DNA of 64,000 bases from Zizania palustris (Eukaryota; Streptophyta; Magnoliopsida; Poales; Poaceae). Positions 41,384 through 52,843 of the stretch are shown piece after piece (position 1 is the stretch's first letter; the number at the start of each line of letters is the position of its first letter). Where the stretch lies: NCBI GenBank assembly GCA_019279435.1, contig JAAALK010000702.1, forward strand, positions 62,001-126,000, written 5' to 3'. The position numbers were made by a program, and so were the translations under genes. A model generated the notes under the pieces. It worked only from the letters and a program-made list of their open reading frames with translations, made no database searches and was not told the origin of the DNA.

Positions 41384-44300
41384 TGTAACGCCCAGATTTA
41401 ATAAATCCAGAATTTTATTTAAATTCCATAGAAAATCAATAAATCAAGACGTTCATCACACGACCACGTACAATATGATCAATCATTCATGGTTCGTAGA
41501 CTGTATTAGTACAAAAGTGAATAAAGGTGAAGAGAAACTAATAAAACAAAGGTCCTAGATGAACGCCTCCTTCTAGTCTCGCCTTGACTGGGTCGCTACT
41601 CCAGACCTTCATCCTCCTCATAGTAGACGGGATCTGGTGGTGTAAGTCAACGGGGGTGAGTACAAACGTACTCAACAAGCCACCGGATGCAAATATAATG
41701 CAGAGTAATAACAAGGGAGATAGTGGCTAATTTTGCGGAAAAGCATATTTGTAAAGCATTTAAATGAGATCAAGTTATTATTATAGAATGTAAACATGAG
41801 TATGCATCATCATCTTCTAACTCAAGGGGTATAGTCAGCCCACCCTCGCTCAAGAGTCCTTACATGCCATAAATAACTCAGCCATTCAAACAATTGTAAA
41901 CTAACTGCGAGAAGTCACACAACCCACCCTTGATCGTGGGCTCGACTTTTTGAAAAGATTTTAAATACTCTGATCAGAGGTGTACCACTGTACCCACAAG
42001 GCACGCACTCATCACTTACACCAAAGTGTAACGAGATGACCCATACCACGGGAACTCGTGTCAAAACATTCCATATGGTCCGCCTCGACCCGACAGCACC
42101 CTCTTATGGGTTTCATATGGTGCCCCGACCCGTCGAGCCAACACCATACCCCCCCTTGAGCCACGTCGGTACAAGTCACCCGCAGGTTGCCCCTTGCCCC
42201 CTCCACTATGGTGCATCGAGTCGGATTGTTCCATACTTTCAGTTAGGACTTACCCATTAGACTTGTGGTTAGTACGGAAGTGCTTTGCAACAGATCCCAC
42301 AGACCGGTCCTTATAGTGCCCCGGGTGCGACAAACCAATGCCCTAGCTTGCACCCGGAACCCACCATACTTATAACATAGCCAACTCCAACAGAGTCCAG
42401 AGACGAGAATAACGGGGAAATACATATAGTTGAATCCAGCTATCTATGACTCATTCTTTTTATCCTATAGCAGTTGTGTCGTTACATTGGACACTAGCTA
42501 ATATAATATTTGTAGAGTGACAAGGAGTGTAAGCTCAATAAGCATGGCTTGGGTTTGCACACAAGGACGGGCATGATATTTGACTAATGCAATATTATCC
42601 TATGAGTTATAGCGATAATTTATTAAAACATGGGCTCAATGATGATCAAAATGGGGGTTGTGACTTGCCTTGCTCAGCAAATGGTGAAGGTGGAACCTCA
42701 GGGTAAAACTCCGGCTCCTCGACGAACTCGTAGTCTTCTCGATAAGGAAAAAGTAAACATAACATTCAATAACAAATAAAATATCACAAAACATAAGCAT
42801 ACAAGTTTTATGAGTTTAAGTATGAGAAACCAAGAGTTGGTTTCAGTATTTGTGATGAGTGATTGACAGGCTTTTAACCTTTGTTTGAAGGGGTACCTCC
42901 GGAAGGGGTTCGGAGGTTGGACCTCCGAAGGGTGTTCGGAGGTGGTTTCACCGAAGGGTGTTCGGTGGTTGGTTGCTGCAGCTGTTGCAGCGGAGTGTGC
43001 CTGTCGGAGGGGTCCGACAGTACACGATGACTGGGTGTGTACCGATGGCTTCGGTACTTGGGCGGTACATCAGAGTGTGTGCCGGAGATTGCTAACCCGG
43101 AGAGGTCTTCGGAGTACTAGAAACACTTGTCTGTTTGTCTGTGGTGCGCAGGGACTTCGGAGGCGACAGACAGGTTCGCAGCAGGTGAACCTGGGTCAAG
43201 CGGGGGGCTTGATGCCAGGGGAGCGGGGAGCTCCGTCACGGTGGCTGCGAAGGGGGTCCGGGTCGGTCCTCGGGTCGAGGTGTGCCAGGTGAAGGCAGAG
43301 AGTGCGGAGCGTGGCTCCGGATGAAGGTACTCCGAGACAATGTCCTCGGAGGTGAGGCACTTCGAAGGTACTCCGAATGGAGTGACTTCGGAGTTTGGCG
43401 GATCAAGTCCTCTGCGGAGGCAAGGAGTTCGAAGTGTGCTCCGGAGGGAGACATTCGAAGGTACCCGACGAAGGTCTCAGAAGTCGAGGCGCATCGAAGG
43501 CATGGTCCGGGTGAGGCTCGTCGAGGAGTGTGCTCGGGGAGAGACACTGCGACGAAGTGCTCATGGAATGCTTCGTGCGGAGGCCTGGGACGAAGGAGGG
43601 ACTTCGAAGGGTGGTACTCCGAAGGTGGGGCTTCGAAGTGTGGTTGTCTTGTGGTACTTCGGCCTGCATGGCTTCGGTACACGGACTGACGGACTTCGAG
43701 CTGGGAGTAGCTGCGAAGCCGTGGTGGTCCAGTCCGGAGGTGTTGGTGCGAAGGCCCAAGGGCTTTGACGGCTTCGGCTCAAAACCGTCACTGTATCGGA
43801 GACCGACTTCGGTGAAGCGAAGGCCATCTGGCTCAAGGCTTCTCGCCGAAGCTACCGCACCCTCGCGTGCGAAGGGGGGCTTCGGAAAGGTCAAAGGCTG
43901 CAAATCTGACAGTGTCTGATCTGCAAAAAGCTGGCGCTGTCCCCTCTGCAAAGTCTGACAGAGAAGCCTCCAATAAAATTGACTACCTTTTGTACCCCTC
44001 AGTTCTATAGAGACAAAACCAATGTAAACCCTAGGGGTAAAGTAGTCAATTCCTTTGGGTGAACTGTGGGCTATAAATATGGGGGCTCGGTAGGTAACAT
44101 TTAACACTTTGAGCATTTACTGTTGAGCTCCTGTAGCCACACACCTCGCTGTATTCATCCAGAGTTCAATCTTTTTGTGTTCCTTGTTCAAGCGGCGAAG
44201 CCCTGCTTCTTTGTGCTTTTTGCTTGAGCTCGCGTTTCATACCTCGCTAGTTATAGTGCACCGAAGCCTGTCTAGGCGAAGGTTGTTTTTGTGCGAAGTG

Positions 44301-44937
44301 TGTTTTTCAGTGTGCGGTCGCTCTGTATAATAGGAGGCAAGACCTCGCTGCTTACTAGCGAAGCCCTGATCAAAGCCCGTTTTGCTTCTTGTGTCGAAGC
44401 CCTTAGCGAAGTCCGTTTTTGTGCGTTTAGACCTTCGAGTACGAAGCCCAGCACCAGTTGCTGCTGCCAAGTACTTGGTCGAAGTCCATAGTGGGGTTTC
44501 CACTCTTGCGAAGGGTGAAGTGTGAAGCCTGCTCGAAGCACCCTGTGTGCGGAGCCTGCACTGACTTAGCAGAGTAGATTTTCGAGGGTTGTTAGTGGAG
44601 CGAAGTCTTCTTGGCTTCGAACTTTAGCTCCTGCGAAGCCTGTGTTCGGAGCTGTCGAAGCACCTCCGAACCAGACCTTCGAAGGTAGTGTTCGAAGCCT
44701 GTTCCGCAGAAGACAGGATTAAAACCGATGGCTAGTTTTTAGCCTGAAATTTTAAAAGCTCCCATTCACCCCCCTCTGGTCGCCGTTTCCGGTCCAACAA
44801 AGTATGTGGAATTAAGCTATTTTATTCTAAAGTTATGTTGAAAATCATTAAAGATTAAATTTTAAGGTTTTTCTTGATTTATTGATTTTCTATGGAATTT
44901 CAATAAAAGTTTGGATTTATTAAATCTGGGTGTTACA
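41384..44937 (-). repeat. Chromovirus-type solo LTR, itself interrupted by a copia solo LTR
   Basis: Flanked by caaac (41379-41383, 44938-44942). The left 1.4 kb is the reverse complement of the downstream part of the chromovirus LTR, including the strings around TGAGTACAAACGTACTCA. Removing the copia LTR leaves about 1.57 kb, roughly half the 3.3-kb relative. The first and last about 65 bp are near-perfect inverted repeats (about four mismatches by eye). Solo LTRs arise by recombination between the two LTRs of a full element. Confidence 0.82.
42823..44799 (+). repeat. Copia solo LTR (1977 bp)
   Basis: Starts TGAGAAACCAAG, ends TTTCCGGTCCAACA, flanked by aagta (42818-42822, 44800-44804). It matches the inverted copia 5' LTR at 34664-36681. 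Very rich in TTCGGAGG, CTTCGAAGG and similar words. The several open frames on both strands here follow from this composition and are not genes. A TATA-like GGGCTATAAATATGGGGG lies at 44069-44086. Confidence 0.88.
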
Positions 44938-45124
44938 CAAACTCTGAAGAATAGTAGAAGAAAACCGATAAAACGATAAAAATGCATTCCGTGGATTAAA
45001 CGGGAGATTCACGAGCAAATCAACAAGGGTTACCGTGATTTCGACATGGCAGACGGAGGGCTTACGGCGCAAACCCATGAAGATGGATGTTACTGTGCTA
45101 ATCCTAGGGCAAGGAAGTAGATTG

Positions 45125-46502
45125 TGTAGATAGCAAAAAATGGCATTAATGGCTAGATTGTCAAAATATCAATTTTGGTGATTTGGGCCGAAAAATACAC
45201 ATGTCCAGGGTCTGTCCGAAGCCCTACAGGGCCGAAGTCCATTTAGTTATGGGCTCCGAAAGCCTCTAGCCAGCCCATGGGCTTCGGCCGGGAAGCCTTC
45301 GGAGGCCCATGCTTCTGAAGCTCCGGCCCGAGGAGCAAGCCTCGGTGGTCCTGGCCGAAGCCCACGCTACCGAAGCTTCGGCCCGAGGAGCAGGCCTCGA
45401 CGGGCCTGGCCGAAGCCCACCTTGGTAGAGATAGAGTTGTTTGTGTCACCGGCTCAATCTCTATCTCTATCTGGCCGGATTAATAGCAGATTAGATTAGG
45501 AGTTAACCCCCTATAAATAGAGAGGCATGGCCGGCGTGGAGAACCCCCCCAACTCAAACCAAACCAAAGCACATGCTTTGATCGCATTTACTTTACCTTT
45601 ATTTTCCTGTACCTCTTCGTGGGTTTGCCTGGAAGCCCTCCACCGGCCACTACGGAACAGTGGTAATCCTTGTTACTTCGCCTGTGAAGTATCCATTAAT
45701 CTACGTAATAGATTGTTATCGCCTTGTTACTTCGCCTGTGAAGTATCTGCTAATCTGCGTAATAGATTGCTACCTTTGCTACTAGTGCAACACTTAGCAA
45801 AATTCGGTCTTCAGGCCGAATTGGTACTTCGCATCATCTCTGTTGCATGTTCGCACGTTCGGAGCCACTTCGTCGGAGGTGTCCGGAGCTGAGAGATCGG
45901 TTTCGGAGGTTCCCAGGACACCCTTCGGTAGGACTGCAGGCTCCGACAACAGGATTCTCTAGCATACTTCGTCACAATAGGCTTCACCATGATCATACTC
46001 TGCATCGGACGAAGTTGCACTCGCGCGTGGCCCTCGTGTCACTATTTCGTAGTTTGCTGTATCGGAGATCGCATGCCGAACCCCGTTGTTCGGAGGTGAT
46101 CACTGTGTCTAGATCCGTTCGGAGCCCGTCTTCGGCCGGATCAGTCCAAACGCCGAAGCACCCTTCGGCGGAGTACTTCGCATCGAGAGCCGAAGCACCC
46201 TTCGGCGGGGCACTTCGCACCAGACGCCAAAGGTACACTTCGGTGACCCCTTCGCATCAGACTTCGAACCAGGCGGGGCTCCGACTGGTCTGTTGATTTT
46301 ATTTTGTTTAATCTATCTTTTTCAGCTAATTGGATTATTTTGTGTAATCTGGTTGTCTAGCGACTCCACCCCCCTTATCACTATTAAGGGTAGTCGGAAC
46401 GCGACGTCGGTGCCACATCACGCTTAGGCCTGTCCCTAAGTATCCATGCACTTTTGGATCGTCGAACTGACCCAAGTGCGAGGGCACGTTTTCGCGTCAA
46501 CA
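45125..46502 (+). repeat. 5' LTR of element B
   Basis: TGTAGATAGCAAAAAATGG to CGCGTCAACA. It contains CCCCTATAAATAGAGAGGC (TATA box near 45511) and, near the 3' end, two identical hairpins GCCGAAG-CACC-CTTCGGC at 46152-46169 and 46189-46206. Many GGCTTCGG/CCGAAGC words. Confidence 0.9.
45511..45519 (+). promoter_or_regulatory. TATA box of the element B LTR
   Basis: CTATAAATA in CCCCTATAAATAGAGAGG, about 385 bp into the LTR; the same string is in the 3' LTR near 53214. Promoter role is inferred. Confidence 0.6.
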
Positions 46503-46508
46503 CACTTT

Positions 46509-46527
46509 TTGGCGACTCCACTGGGGA
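46509..46527 (+). other. Primer-binding site of element B
   Basis: TTGGCGACTCCACTGGGGA lies six bases after the LTR end. Element A has the related TTGGCAACTCCGCCGGGGA in the same place. The tRNA is not assigned with certainty (possibly tRNA-Arg). Confidence 0.75.
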
Positions 46528-46540
46528 AGGCTACGCCAAC

Positions 46541-47990
46541 ATGATGAGTACGTCTACATCGGCCACCGGTACATCTACATCGAGTACTACGTCTACACCG
46601 CCGATGGACGCAAATAGGAGGCGCGGATATCGACAACCGCAACATACTGTCACCTACACTTGAAGATATCCCCACAGCAGACCAAGCAGAGATCGAGGCA
46701 AAGTTAAAGGTGCTCCAAGACATGATGCTTGGGGGCTACGTCAAGACACACGCAGGCTTCATCAAGCGCGACATCGTCACCCCGACCTTACTCAGGTCCA
46801 GATAACACCTGTATCGCCTCGTTTATCTTCTTTAGAAATTGAGCAGAAAATAGCCGCATCAGTAGATCAAGCCGTTATTAGCGCTTCGCTAGCCAAACAT
46901 TTAGATTCGACAGTCAGCTCCCAAGTAGAGGCTACTCTTAGAAGGTTTGGCTTTACTGAGGCTGTACCCTCGGTTCCTATTGTTAGCGCACCTCCGACAA
47001 ACCACGTATACAGTAGGACTAACGATAGTACTAGCACAATCACGTTCTCCGTCTTCAACACTTATGGCCGAGACCACTCATTACACCTACGGCCAAACTA
47101 ACACTGCATACCACGCACCACCTGTGCCAATGCCCGCGCTGCCCGCACCACATGCACAGACGCCCGGACACGAACACATTATACAAATAGCACGCAGGGA
47201 AGAAGCACACGGCCGACACGCCGATATCCCACCGCGTGTCACGCCCCCGCATGAGAGGGCACACAAGCAACATACCAAGATGATATAGAGGAGTGGGTCC
47301 GCGCACTATTTAGGGAGTGTGCTGGCTTCGTGCCCAAGGGACGGGTTAGGGTTTACCGTAAGCCCTACCCCGACCATCTTGATACGGTACCCTACCGCCA
47401 TGGCTATAGGATCCCTGAATTTACTAAGTTCGATGGCGAGGGTAGCAAGACCACACTAGACCACGTTAGTCAATTTTTGGCGCAGTGTGGAGAGGTTAGC
47501 AGGATAGATGCCCTAAAGGTTAGACTATTTTCTCTCTCGCTATCCGGCACTGCTTTGACTTGGTTTTCAGCGCTCCCGCCGAACTACATCCACACGTGGG
47601 ACGATTTACAGCAGAAATTCCATGATTATTTCTACACAGGTGAGACAGAACTTAGGCTTTCGCATTTGACATCGGTTAAACAAAAATCTAGTGAGAGCGC
47701 CTCTAAGTACATCAAGCGTTTCAGGGATACTAGAAACCGATGTTTTAGCCTTAATATTTCAGAAAGGGACTTGGCGGAGTTAGCTTTTAACGGGTTACGT
47801 TCCAAAATTAAGGAAAGATTAGATAACCAAAATTTTTAGAAGTTAGCCAAGTTCTACAGCAGGCTCTGGTCCAAGAAGGCCGAGCCAAAGATAAGAAATT
47901 TATTAAGATGTTTAGCAAGCCTAGGGCCGAAATCCACATTATGGAACGCTCTGATGAGGAGGAGTCAGAGGAAGAGGATTCGACCAACAT
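46541..47990 (+). pseudogene. Tat Gag of element B
   Basis: The frame starts at the ATG at 46541, close to the primer site, but is broken before 46870. Recognisable parts are VDQAVISASLAKH and EATLRRFGFTEA (46870-46970), then the capsid domain at 47330-47839 (RVYRKPYPDHLDTVPY, EFTKFDGEGSKTTLDHVSQF, SLSGTALTWFSALPPNYI, RNRCFSLNISERDLAELAF). After a stop at 47837 the acidic end continues in frame. No zinc knuckle is seen, as is common in Tat gag. Function in relatives: capsid assembly. Confidence 0.8.
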
Positions 47991-48673
47991 GTACGCAGCC
48001 GAATGGGTTTGGAACAATAAAAATAAACCTGTCACTTGCTCTGAGTTATGACCATCCCCTGGAGGGGGGCATCATCCACAGACTGTCCGTGGTGCCTCCG
48101 AATCGGACCATGCAGGGCGAAGCCGAGGGGTGCGAGCACGCGAAGGCCGAAGTCAGGGAGTCCGAAGCCATAACCATCAGGGTTGGGTCTCAGGAAGTCC
48201 CAATCCCGAAGACTTTTCCGCCGAGGTCTGACGGAGGTAAGTCTCATACTTCGGCCAAGCTCTACGTCGAAGCTTGGTTCGATCGGCCGAATGAGGCCGG
48301 TCCATCCAACGGGGTTCGCAGCGAAGCCCCCTCTGAACGTAGGGTACCCAAGGCCGAAGGGCATAGTACCACTTCGGCCAGAATTAACAGAAGTCGAACA
48401 GTAGAACCCGACACCAAGCCTCAGCCATCTTGGGCTCCTCCAGGCATGTCCAAATCACAGAAGAGACACCTACAAAAGCTGCGGGCACAGGAGATGCGCG
48501 AGAAGAAAGCTGAGGCCGAGCGTGACGCTATCTTCGAAGAAATCCGCCCTCGGCCAGCTACGAGGCAGGTATGGAGGGAGAAGCCGGTTGAGATAACCAA
48601 CCTGAATCCTAGTCCGAGCGACGACGCCGACGACGATTACTCGCCCATCTCTGAGGGACCCGCGCCCAGGTGA
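47991..48673 (+). pseudogene. Gag-protease linker region of element B
   Basis: An open frame (from 47954 to 48673) with a low-complexity charged linker and a conserved end (PSWAPPGMSKSQKRHLQKLR, AEAERDAIFEEIRP, TRQVW). Element A keeps the same block (PQASWAPPRMTKSQKRRLQ). Such basic patches may contact RNA; role unknown. The linker DNA is rich in CCGAAGC/GGCCGAAG words like the LTR. Confidence 0.6.
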
Positions 48674-48741
48674 TGGACATCAACCTCGTCACGCTGCCTG
48701 CCGAGTTCGCCCTACTGCAGGACGAGGCCTAGGTTGCTCAA

Positions 48742-49349
48742 TTGAACCTCGGCCCATGCAATGCCATCTTCGAGAATCCCGAGGACTCGGCTCGCCATCT
48801 AAAACCCCTCTATGTCAGAGGTCACATCGATGGGAGGCCGATTTCCCGAATGCTCATCGATGGTGGCGCCACTGTTAACTTAATGCCTTATTCGTTGTTG
48901 AAGAAACTTGGCAGGGACGAGAATGACCTAAAGAAGACCAACTTGATGCTCAACGGCTTCAACGGTGAGAGCTCCGAGGCCAAGGGAGTACTCTCTATGG
49001 AGTTGACGGTGGGTAACAAGACAATGCCAACAACATTTTTCGTAGTCAACATACAAGGTAACTATAGCGTGTTACTCGGACGCGACTGGATTCACGCAAA
49101 CTGTTGCATTCCCTCTACCCTACACTAGTGCTTGATACAGTGGGACGGAGATGAGGTGGAGGTTATCCCCGTGGATACTTCGGCCCAAGTAGCTTTGGCC
49201 GATGTGTCGGTTGACGCCGTCCATAACAAAGTAGAGTGTCTATCAGGTAGAGATCTTTCGGATTACGACTTTGTTAGTGTATCCGGAGGATGGTTTGTAC
49301 TCGTGTCTGTAAAGCCGGCTGGAGTAGCTCGGCTATTTTTGTATTAATA
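48742..49349 (+). pseudogene. Tat aspartic protease of element B
   Basis: Pepsin-like retroviral protease: RMLIDGGATVNLMP gives the catalytic D-G-G-A, and NYSVLLGRDWIHAN the conserved C-terminal strand. A stop at 49126 ends the first frame, after which the sequence continues in frame (IQWDGDEVEVIPVD) for another 70 residues. It would release mature Gag and Pol proteins. Confidence 0.82.
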
Positions 49350-50732
49350 GTCATGTCTAGGAAAAATAATCTAGATTGGCTAAAGTCTCGTGTGAAGCAG
49401 TATCAGTCTAATAAAGACGGTATTGCTGAAGCCATCGAGGACTTTAGCGAAGTAGAAAAATTAGGGCAAGGTTTTGCGTCGGCCGATCCCTTGGAGGAAG
49501 TCCATATAGGTGATGGTAGTATCCCAAGGCCGAATTTTGTAAATCAACATTTGCAGCCCGATGAAATGGCTGAAGTAATAAAGTTACTTCGGTCGTATGT
49601 TGATTGTTTTGCATGGGAGTATAGCGAGATGTCAGGGCTAAGCCGCGAGCTCGTGAAGCATCGGCTGCCCATCAAGTCCAAATTTAGGCCTTATAAACAG
49701 CCTCCCCATCGCTTTAATTCGGTCGTCTATGATCGAGTTAAGGAAGAAGTGGAACGACTACTCAAGGCTGAATTTATTAGGCCATGCAGGTACGCGGAAT
49801 GGGTTGCTAACATTGTACCTGTAGAGAAGAAAGGGAGCGGCAAGATACGGGTATGCATTGATTTCCGGGATCTAAATAGAGCCACTCCGAATGACGAGTA
49901 TCCAATGCCGATAGCCGACATGCTAATCAACGATGCTTCAGGACACAAGGTACTAAGTTTTCTTGATGGCAATGCTGGTTATAATCAAATCTTTATGGCC
50001 GAAGAGGACATTTACAAGACCGCCTTTCGATGCCCTGGGTTTGTCGGTTTGTTCGAATGGGTCATCATGACTTTTGGTTTGAAAAATGCCGGCGCCACAT
50101 ATCAGCGCGCTATGAATTTGATCTTTCATGACTTGTTAGGAGTCATGTTAGAAGTTTACATCAATGATGTTGTGGTCAAATCGGACGCTATGGGAAACCA
50201 TTTAGCCGATTTGAAGGTTGCTTTCAATAGGATGCGACAGTATGGGTTGAAAATGAACCCGCTTAAGTGTGCTTTTTCCGTGTCAGCAGGTAAGTTCCTA
50301 CGTTTCATGATTCATGAGAGAGGCATCGAAATTGATCCCAAAAGACTTGAAAAGATTAGAAACATTGCAGCGCCGACATGCAAAAGGGATGTACAAAAGT
50401 TGCTAGGCAAGTTGAACTATTTGCGTCGCTTTATATCCAACTTGTCCGACAAGATTGATGCCTTTGTCCCCATACTCCAGCTAAAGAATGAAGCCGAGTT
50501 CACTTGGGGGGCAAGCCAACAAGGTGCTTTCGAAAAGATCAAGGAGGTAGAAGGGAAGGAGTACATCATCACATTCTTGAGCCGCCGCCTGCTAGACGCC
50601 GAAACCAGGTATGCGTTTGTGGAACGATTGTGTTTATCACTTTATTACGCGTGCACTAAGTTACGCCACTATCTTCTCCCCACTACATGTGTTGTCGTTT
50701 GCCAAACCGATGTTATAAAGCACATGTTATAA
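49290..50732 (+). pseudogene. Tat reverse transcriptase and partial first RNase H of element B
   Basis: 480 codons open. RT has RVKEEVERLLKAEFIRPCRY, CIDFRDLNRATP, FLDGNAGYNQIFM, but the catalytic motif, YIDD in element D, reads YIND here (Asn at 50163-50165), a G-to-A change that should abolish polymerase activity. At about 50540-50548 RNase H is joined with about 35 residues missing relative to D, including the first beta strand. The rest (ETRYAFVERLCLSLYYAC) is present, ending at a TAA at 50730. The first part of the frame (49290-49370) precedes the RT fold and may be out of phase. Confidence 0.88.
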
Positions 50733-50774
50733 AAGACGATTCTAAGTGGAAGAATCAGAAAATGGGCTTACGCG

Positions 50775-51260
50775 TTGATTGAGTACGATTTGGCCTACGA
50801 GCCCCTAAGAGCGATGAAAGGCCAAGTCGTAGCCAACTTTATAGTTGATCATCACATAGATGTTAGCTGGGGTGATGCTATTGCTCTAGTTGAGGTAGTA
50901 CCATGGAAAATCTATTTTGATGGTTCGTCTTGCAAGAGTGGCCAAGGTATTGGAGTGGTTCTCATATCACCTAATAGTATGTTCTCTTACACTAATAACC
51001 AAGCCGAATACGAGGCTTTGTTGCTAGGTCTTGAACTACTAGAGTCTGTAGGCACTAAACATGTTCACGCGTATGGTGATTCGTTATTAGTAGTACAACA
51101 AGTAGCTAAGAATGCTCAATGTTTTAATGGCTTGCTGAATAGTTACTTGGACAAATGTCTAGACATAGTTGCTACTTTTGATGATTTCAAAATATCTCAC
51201 GTGTCAAGAAAAGCTAATTCAGTTGCCAATGATTTGGCTCAACAAGCATCTGGCTACTAA
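50775..51260 (+). pseudogene. Archaeal-type RNase H of element B
   Basis: Connection (IEYDLAYEPLRAMKGQVVANF) followed by the Tat-specific second RNase H: WKIYFDGSSCKSGQGIGVVL, NNQAEYEALLLGLELLESVG, HAYGDSLLVVQQVA, SRKANSVANDLAQQASGY. The catalytic Asp (YFDG), Glu (AEYE) and Asp (YGDS) are present. It may replace or assist the first RNase H. Separated from RT by the stop at 50730 and closed by TAA. Confidence 0.83.
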
Positions 51261-51639
51261 GTCAGGAGAGGAAAATTTTCTGTATTGGAGAAGCCGGTGT
51301 TCAGTCCAACTACCGAAGCCAGTAAAGGTGGGCAGGCGCACGCCTCGGGTCGAACCCCTAGGGTCACCGAAGGCCACCGCACGCCGAAGCCCCTGGATCG
51401 GAGTGCTTTGCCAATCAAAGGATCTAGTACGCCGGAGCCCGTAGTGTGAAGCCTCCCGGGCGGAGAAGGCTCCTCGGAGTCCGAACCCTCCGAAGAGCTT
51501 CGGCCCAGCACACTCCGAATGGCCACCTCGGCCAGGCTTCGGCAGGAGCTATAATGGCTCGGGGGCACCCCGGAGTCAGTATTTGAGAGGTTTTTTCAGA
51601 AGGTGGACCAGCGAGGCCCCCTGAAACCTGTAAGGGCGA
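51261..51639 (+). other. RNase H-integrase linker of element B with CCGAAGC motifs
   Basis: Low-complexity linker region with many GCCGAAG, AGCTTCGGCC and CTTCGGCA words, the same kind that fill this element's LTR. No domain. Confidence 0.5.
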
Positions 51640-52678
51640 TTGGAGAGTCCCGATCGTCCAGCATTTGAGAGACTGTAGCCGAAGGGTTGATCGGAAGGTT
51701 CAGTGACAAGCGTTCAAATTCGTGTTGGTAGATGACACGTTGTATCGCCGAACCATCGACGGGGTGCTATTGAAGTGTTTAGACCGTGAGAAGTCTTAGG
51801 TGGCTACAGGAGAAGTCCATGAGGGGCTTTGCGACACTCATCAGTTGGCCCAAAAGATGTGTTGGATTCTCAAAAGAGCGGGTTTTTATTGGCCGACTAT
51901 GACTGATGATTGTTTCAAGTACTATAGAGGGTGTGAGGCATACCAGAAGTTTGGCAATATTCAGTTAGCTCCTGCCTCATTACTCAATCCTATTGTCAAG
52001 CCATGGCCGTTTCGAGGTTGGGGTTTAGACTTCATCGTCCAGATCCATCCTCCTTCCTCAAAAGGGCATCGGTTCGTGTTAATGGCAACAAATTACTTCA
52101 CTAAGTGGACCTAGGCCGTACCTCTCAAGAAAATGACTCACAATGAGGTACGTGATTTTATTTTGAAGCATATCATACATAGATTTGGCATTCCCCAAAC
52201 TCTTACCACGGATCAAGGTAGTTCATTTGTTTCTAGAGAAGTAAGGGATTTCACCGAATATTATGGTATTAAGTTGATAAACTCTTCACCTTACTATGCT
52301 CAGGCCAATGGTCAGGTTGAGTCTAGTAATAAAACCGTGATTAAGCTCATTAAGAAGAAAATCGAGGAGTTTCCTAAAAGGTGGCATGAAGTGCTTTCCG
52401 AGGCGCTATGGGCTTGTAGAATTGCAAAGCACGGTGCTACCAAGGTCATTCCATATGAGTTGGTATATGGACAAGAGGCCGTTCTACCTGTAGAGGTAGA
52501 TCTTGGCTCCTTAAGAGTGTTAAAGCAAGATGGCTTATCGGTCGGTGAGTATGAAACTCTTCTAAAGGATAATCTAGAGGAAGTTACTGATAAGAGACTA
52601 AGGGCTTTAGAAGCCATAGAAGTAGACAAGAAGAGAGTAGCAACAATAAGAAGGTTAAATCAAAATCGTTTCAGATAG
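51640..52678 (+). pseudogene. Tat integrase of element B, catalytically damaged
   Basis: Zinc domain EVHEGLCDTHQL and GCEAYQKFG: the last zinc cysteine is tyrosine (51941-51943; cysteine in D and E). Core: the first catalytic aspartate is asparagine (ATNYFTKWT, 52091-52093), followed by a stop at 52112; TTDQGSSF and the Glu in ESSNKTVIKLI remain. The C-terminal part (YGQEAVLPVEVDLGSL, EVTDKRLRALEAIE) runs to 52678. Cys-to-Tyr and Asp-to-Asn are both G-to-A changes. Confidence 0.86.
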
Positions 52679-52826
52679 GAGACTTGGTGTGGAAAACGAT
52701 TTTACCATTAGGCACGAAGAGTCCCAAGTTTGGTAAATGGTCACCTAGTTGGGAAGGTCCTTTTAAGATAGCCGAAATGGATGGTATCGTCTTCAGCTCA
52801 TTGTGCTTTTAGTTCACTAGTTCACT

Positions 52827-52843
52827 AAAAGGCGGGGGGCATG
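52827..52843 (+). other. Polypurine tract of element B
   Basis: AAAAGGCGGGGGGCATG directly before the 3' LTR. Confidence 0.85.

Noticed and set aside
42885..44116. Several overlapping open frames of 100-240 codons on both strands
   Set aside because: They fall entirely within the copia solo LTR and reflect its CTTCGG/CCGAAG-rich composition.
45243..46296. Open frames in the LTR of element B
   Set aside because: They recur in the 3' LTR with different ends and show no coding signal beyond the repeat composition.
43000..46300. CRISPR-like regularly spaced short repeats (CTTCGG words)
   Set aside because: Spacing is irregular, units are under 10 bp, and the context is plant retrotransposon LTR.
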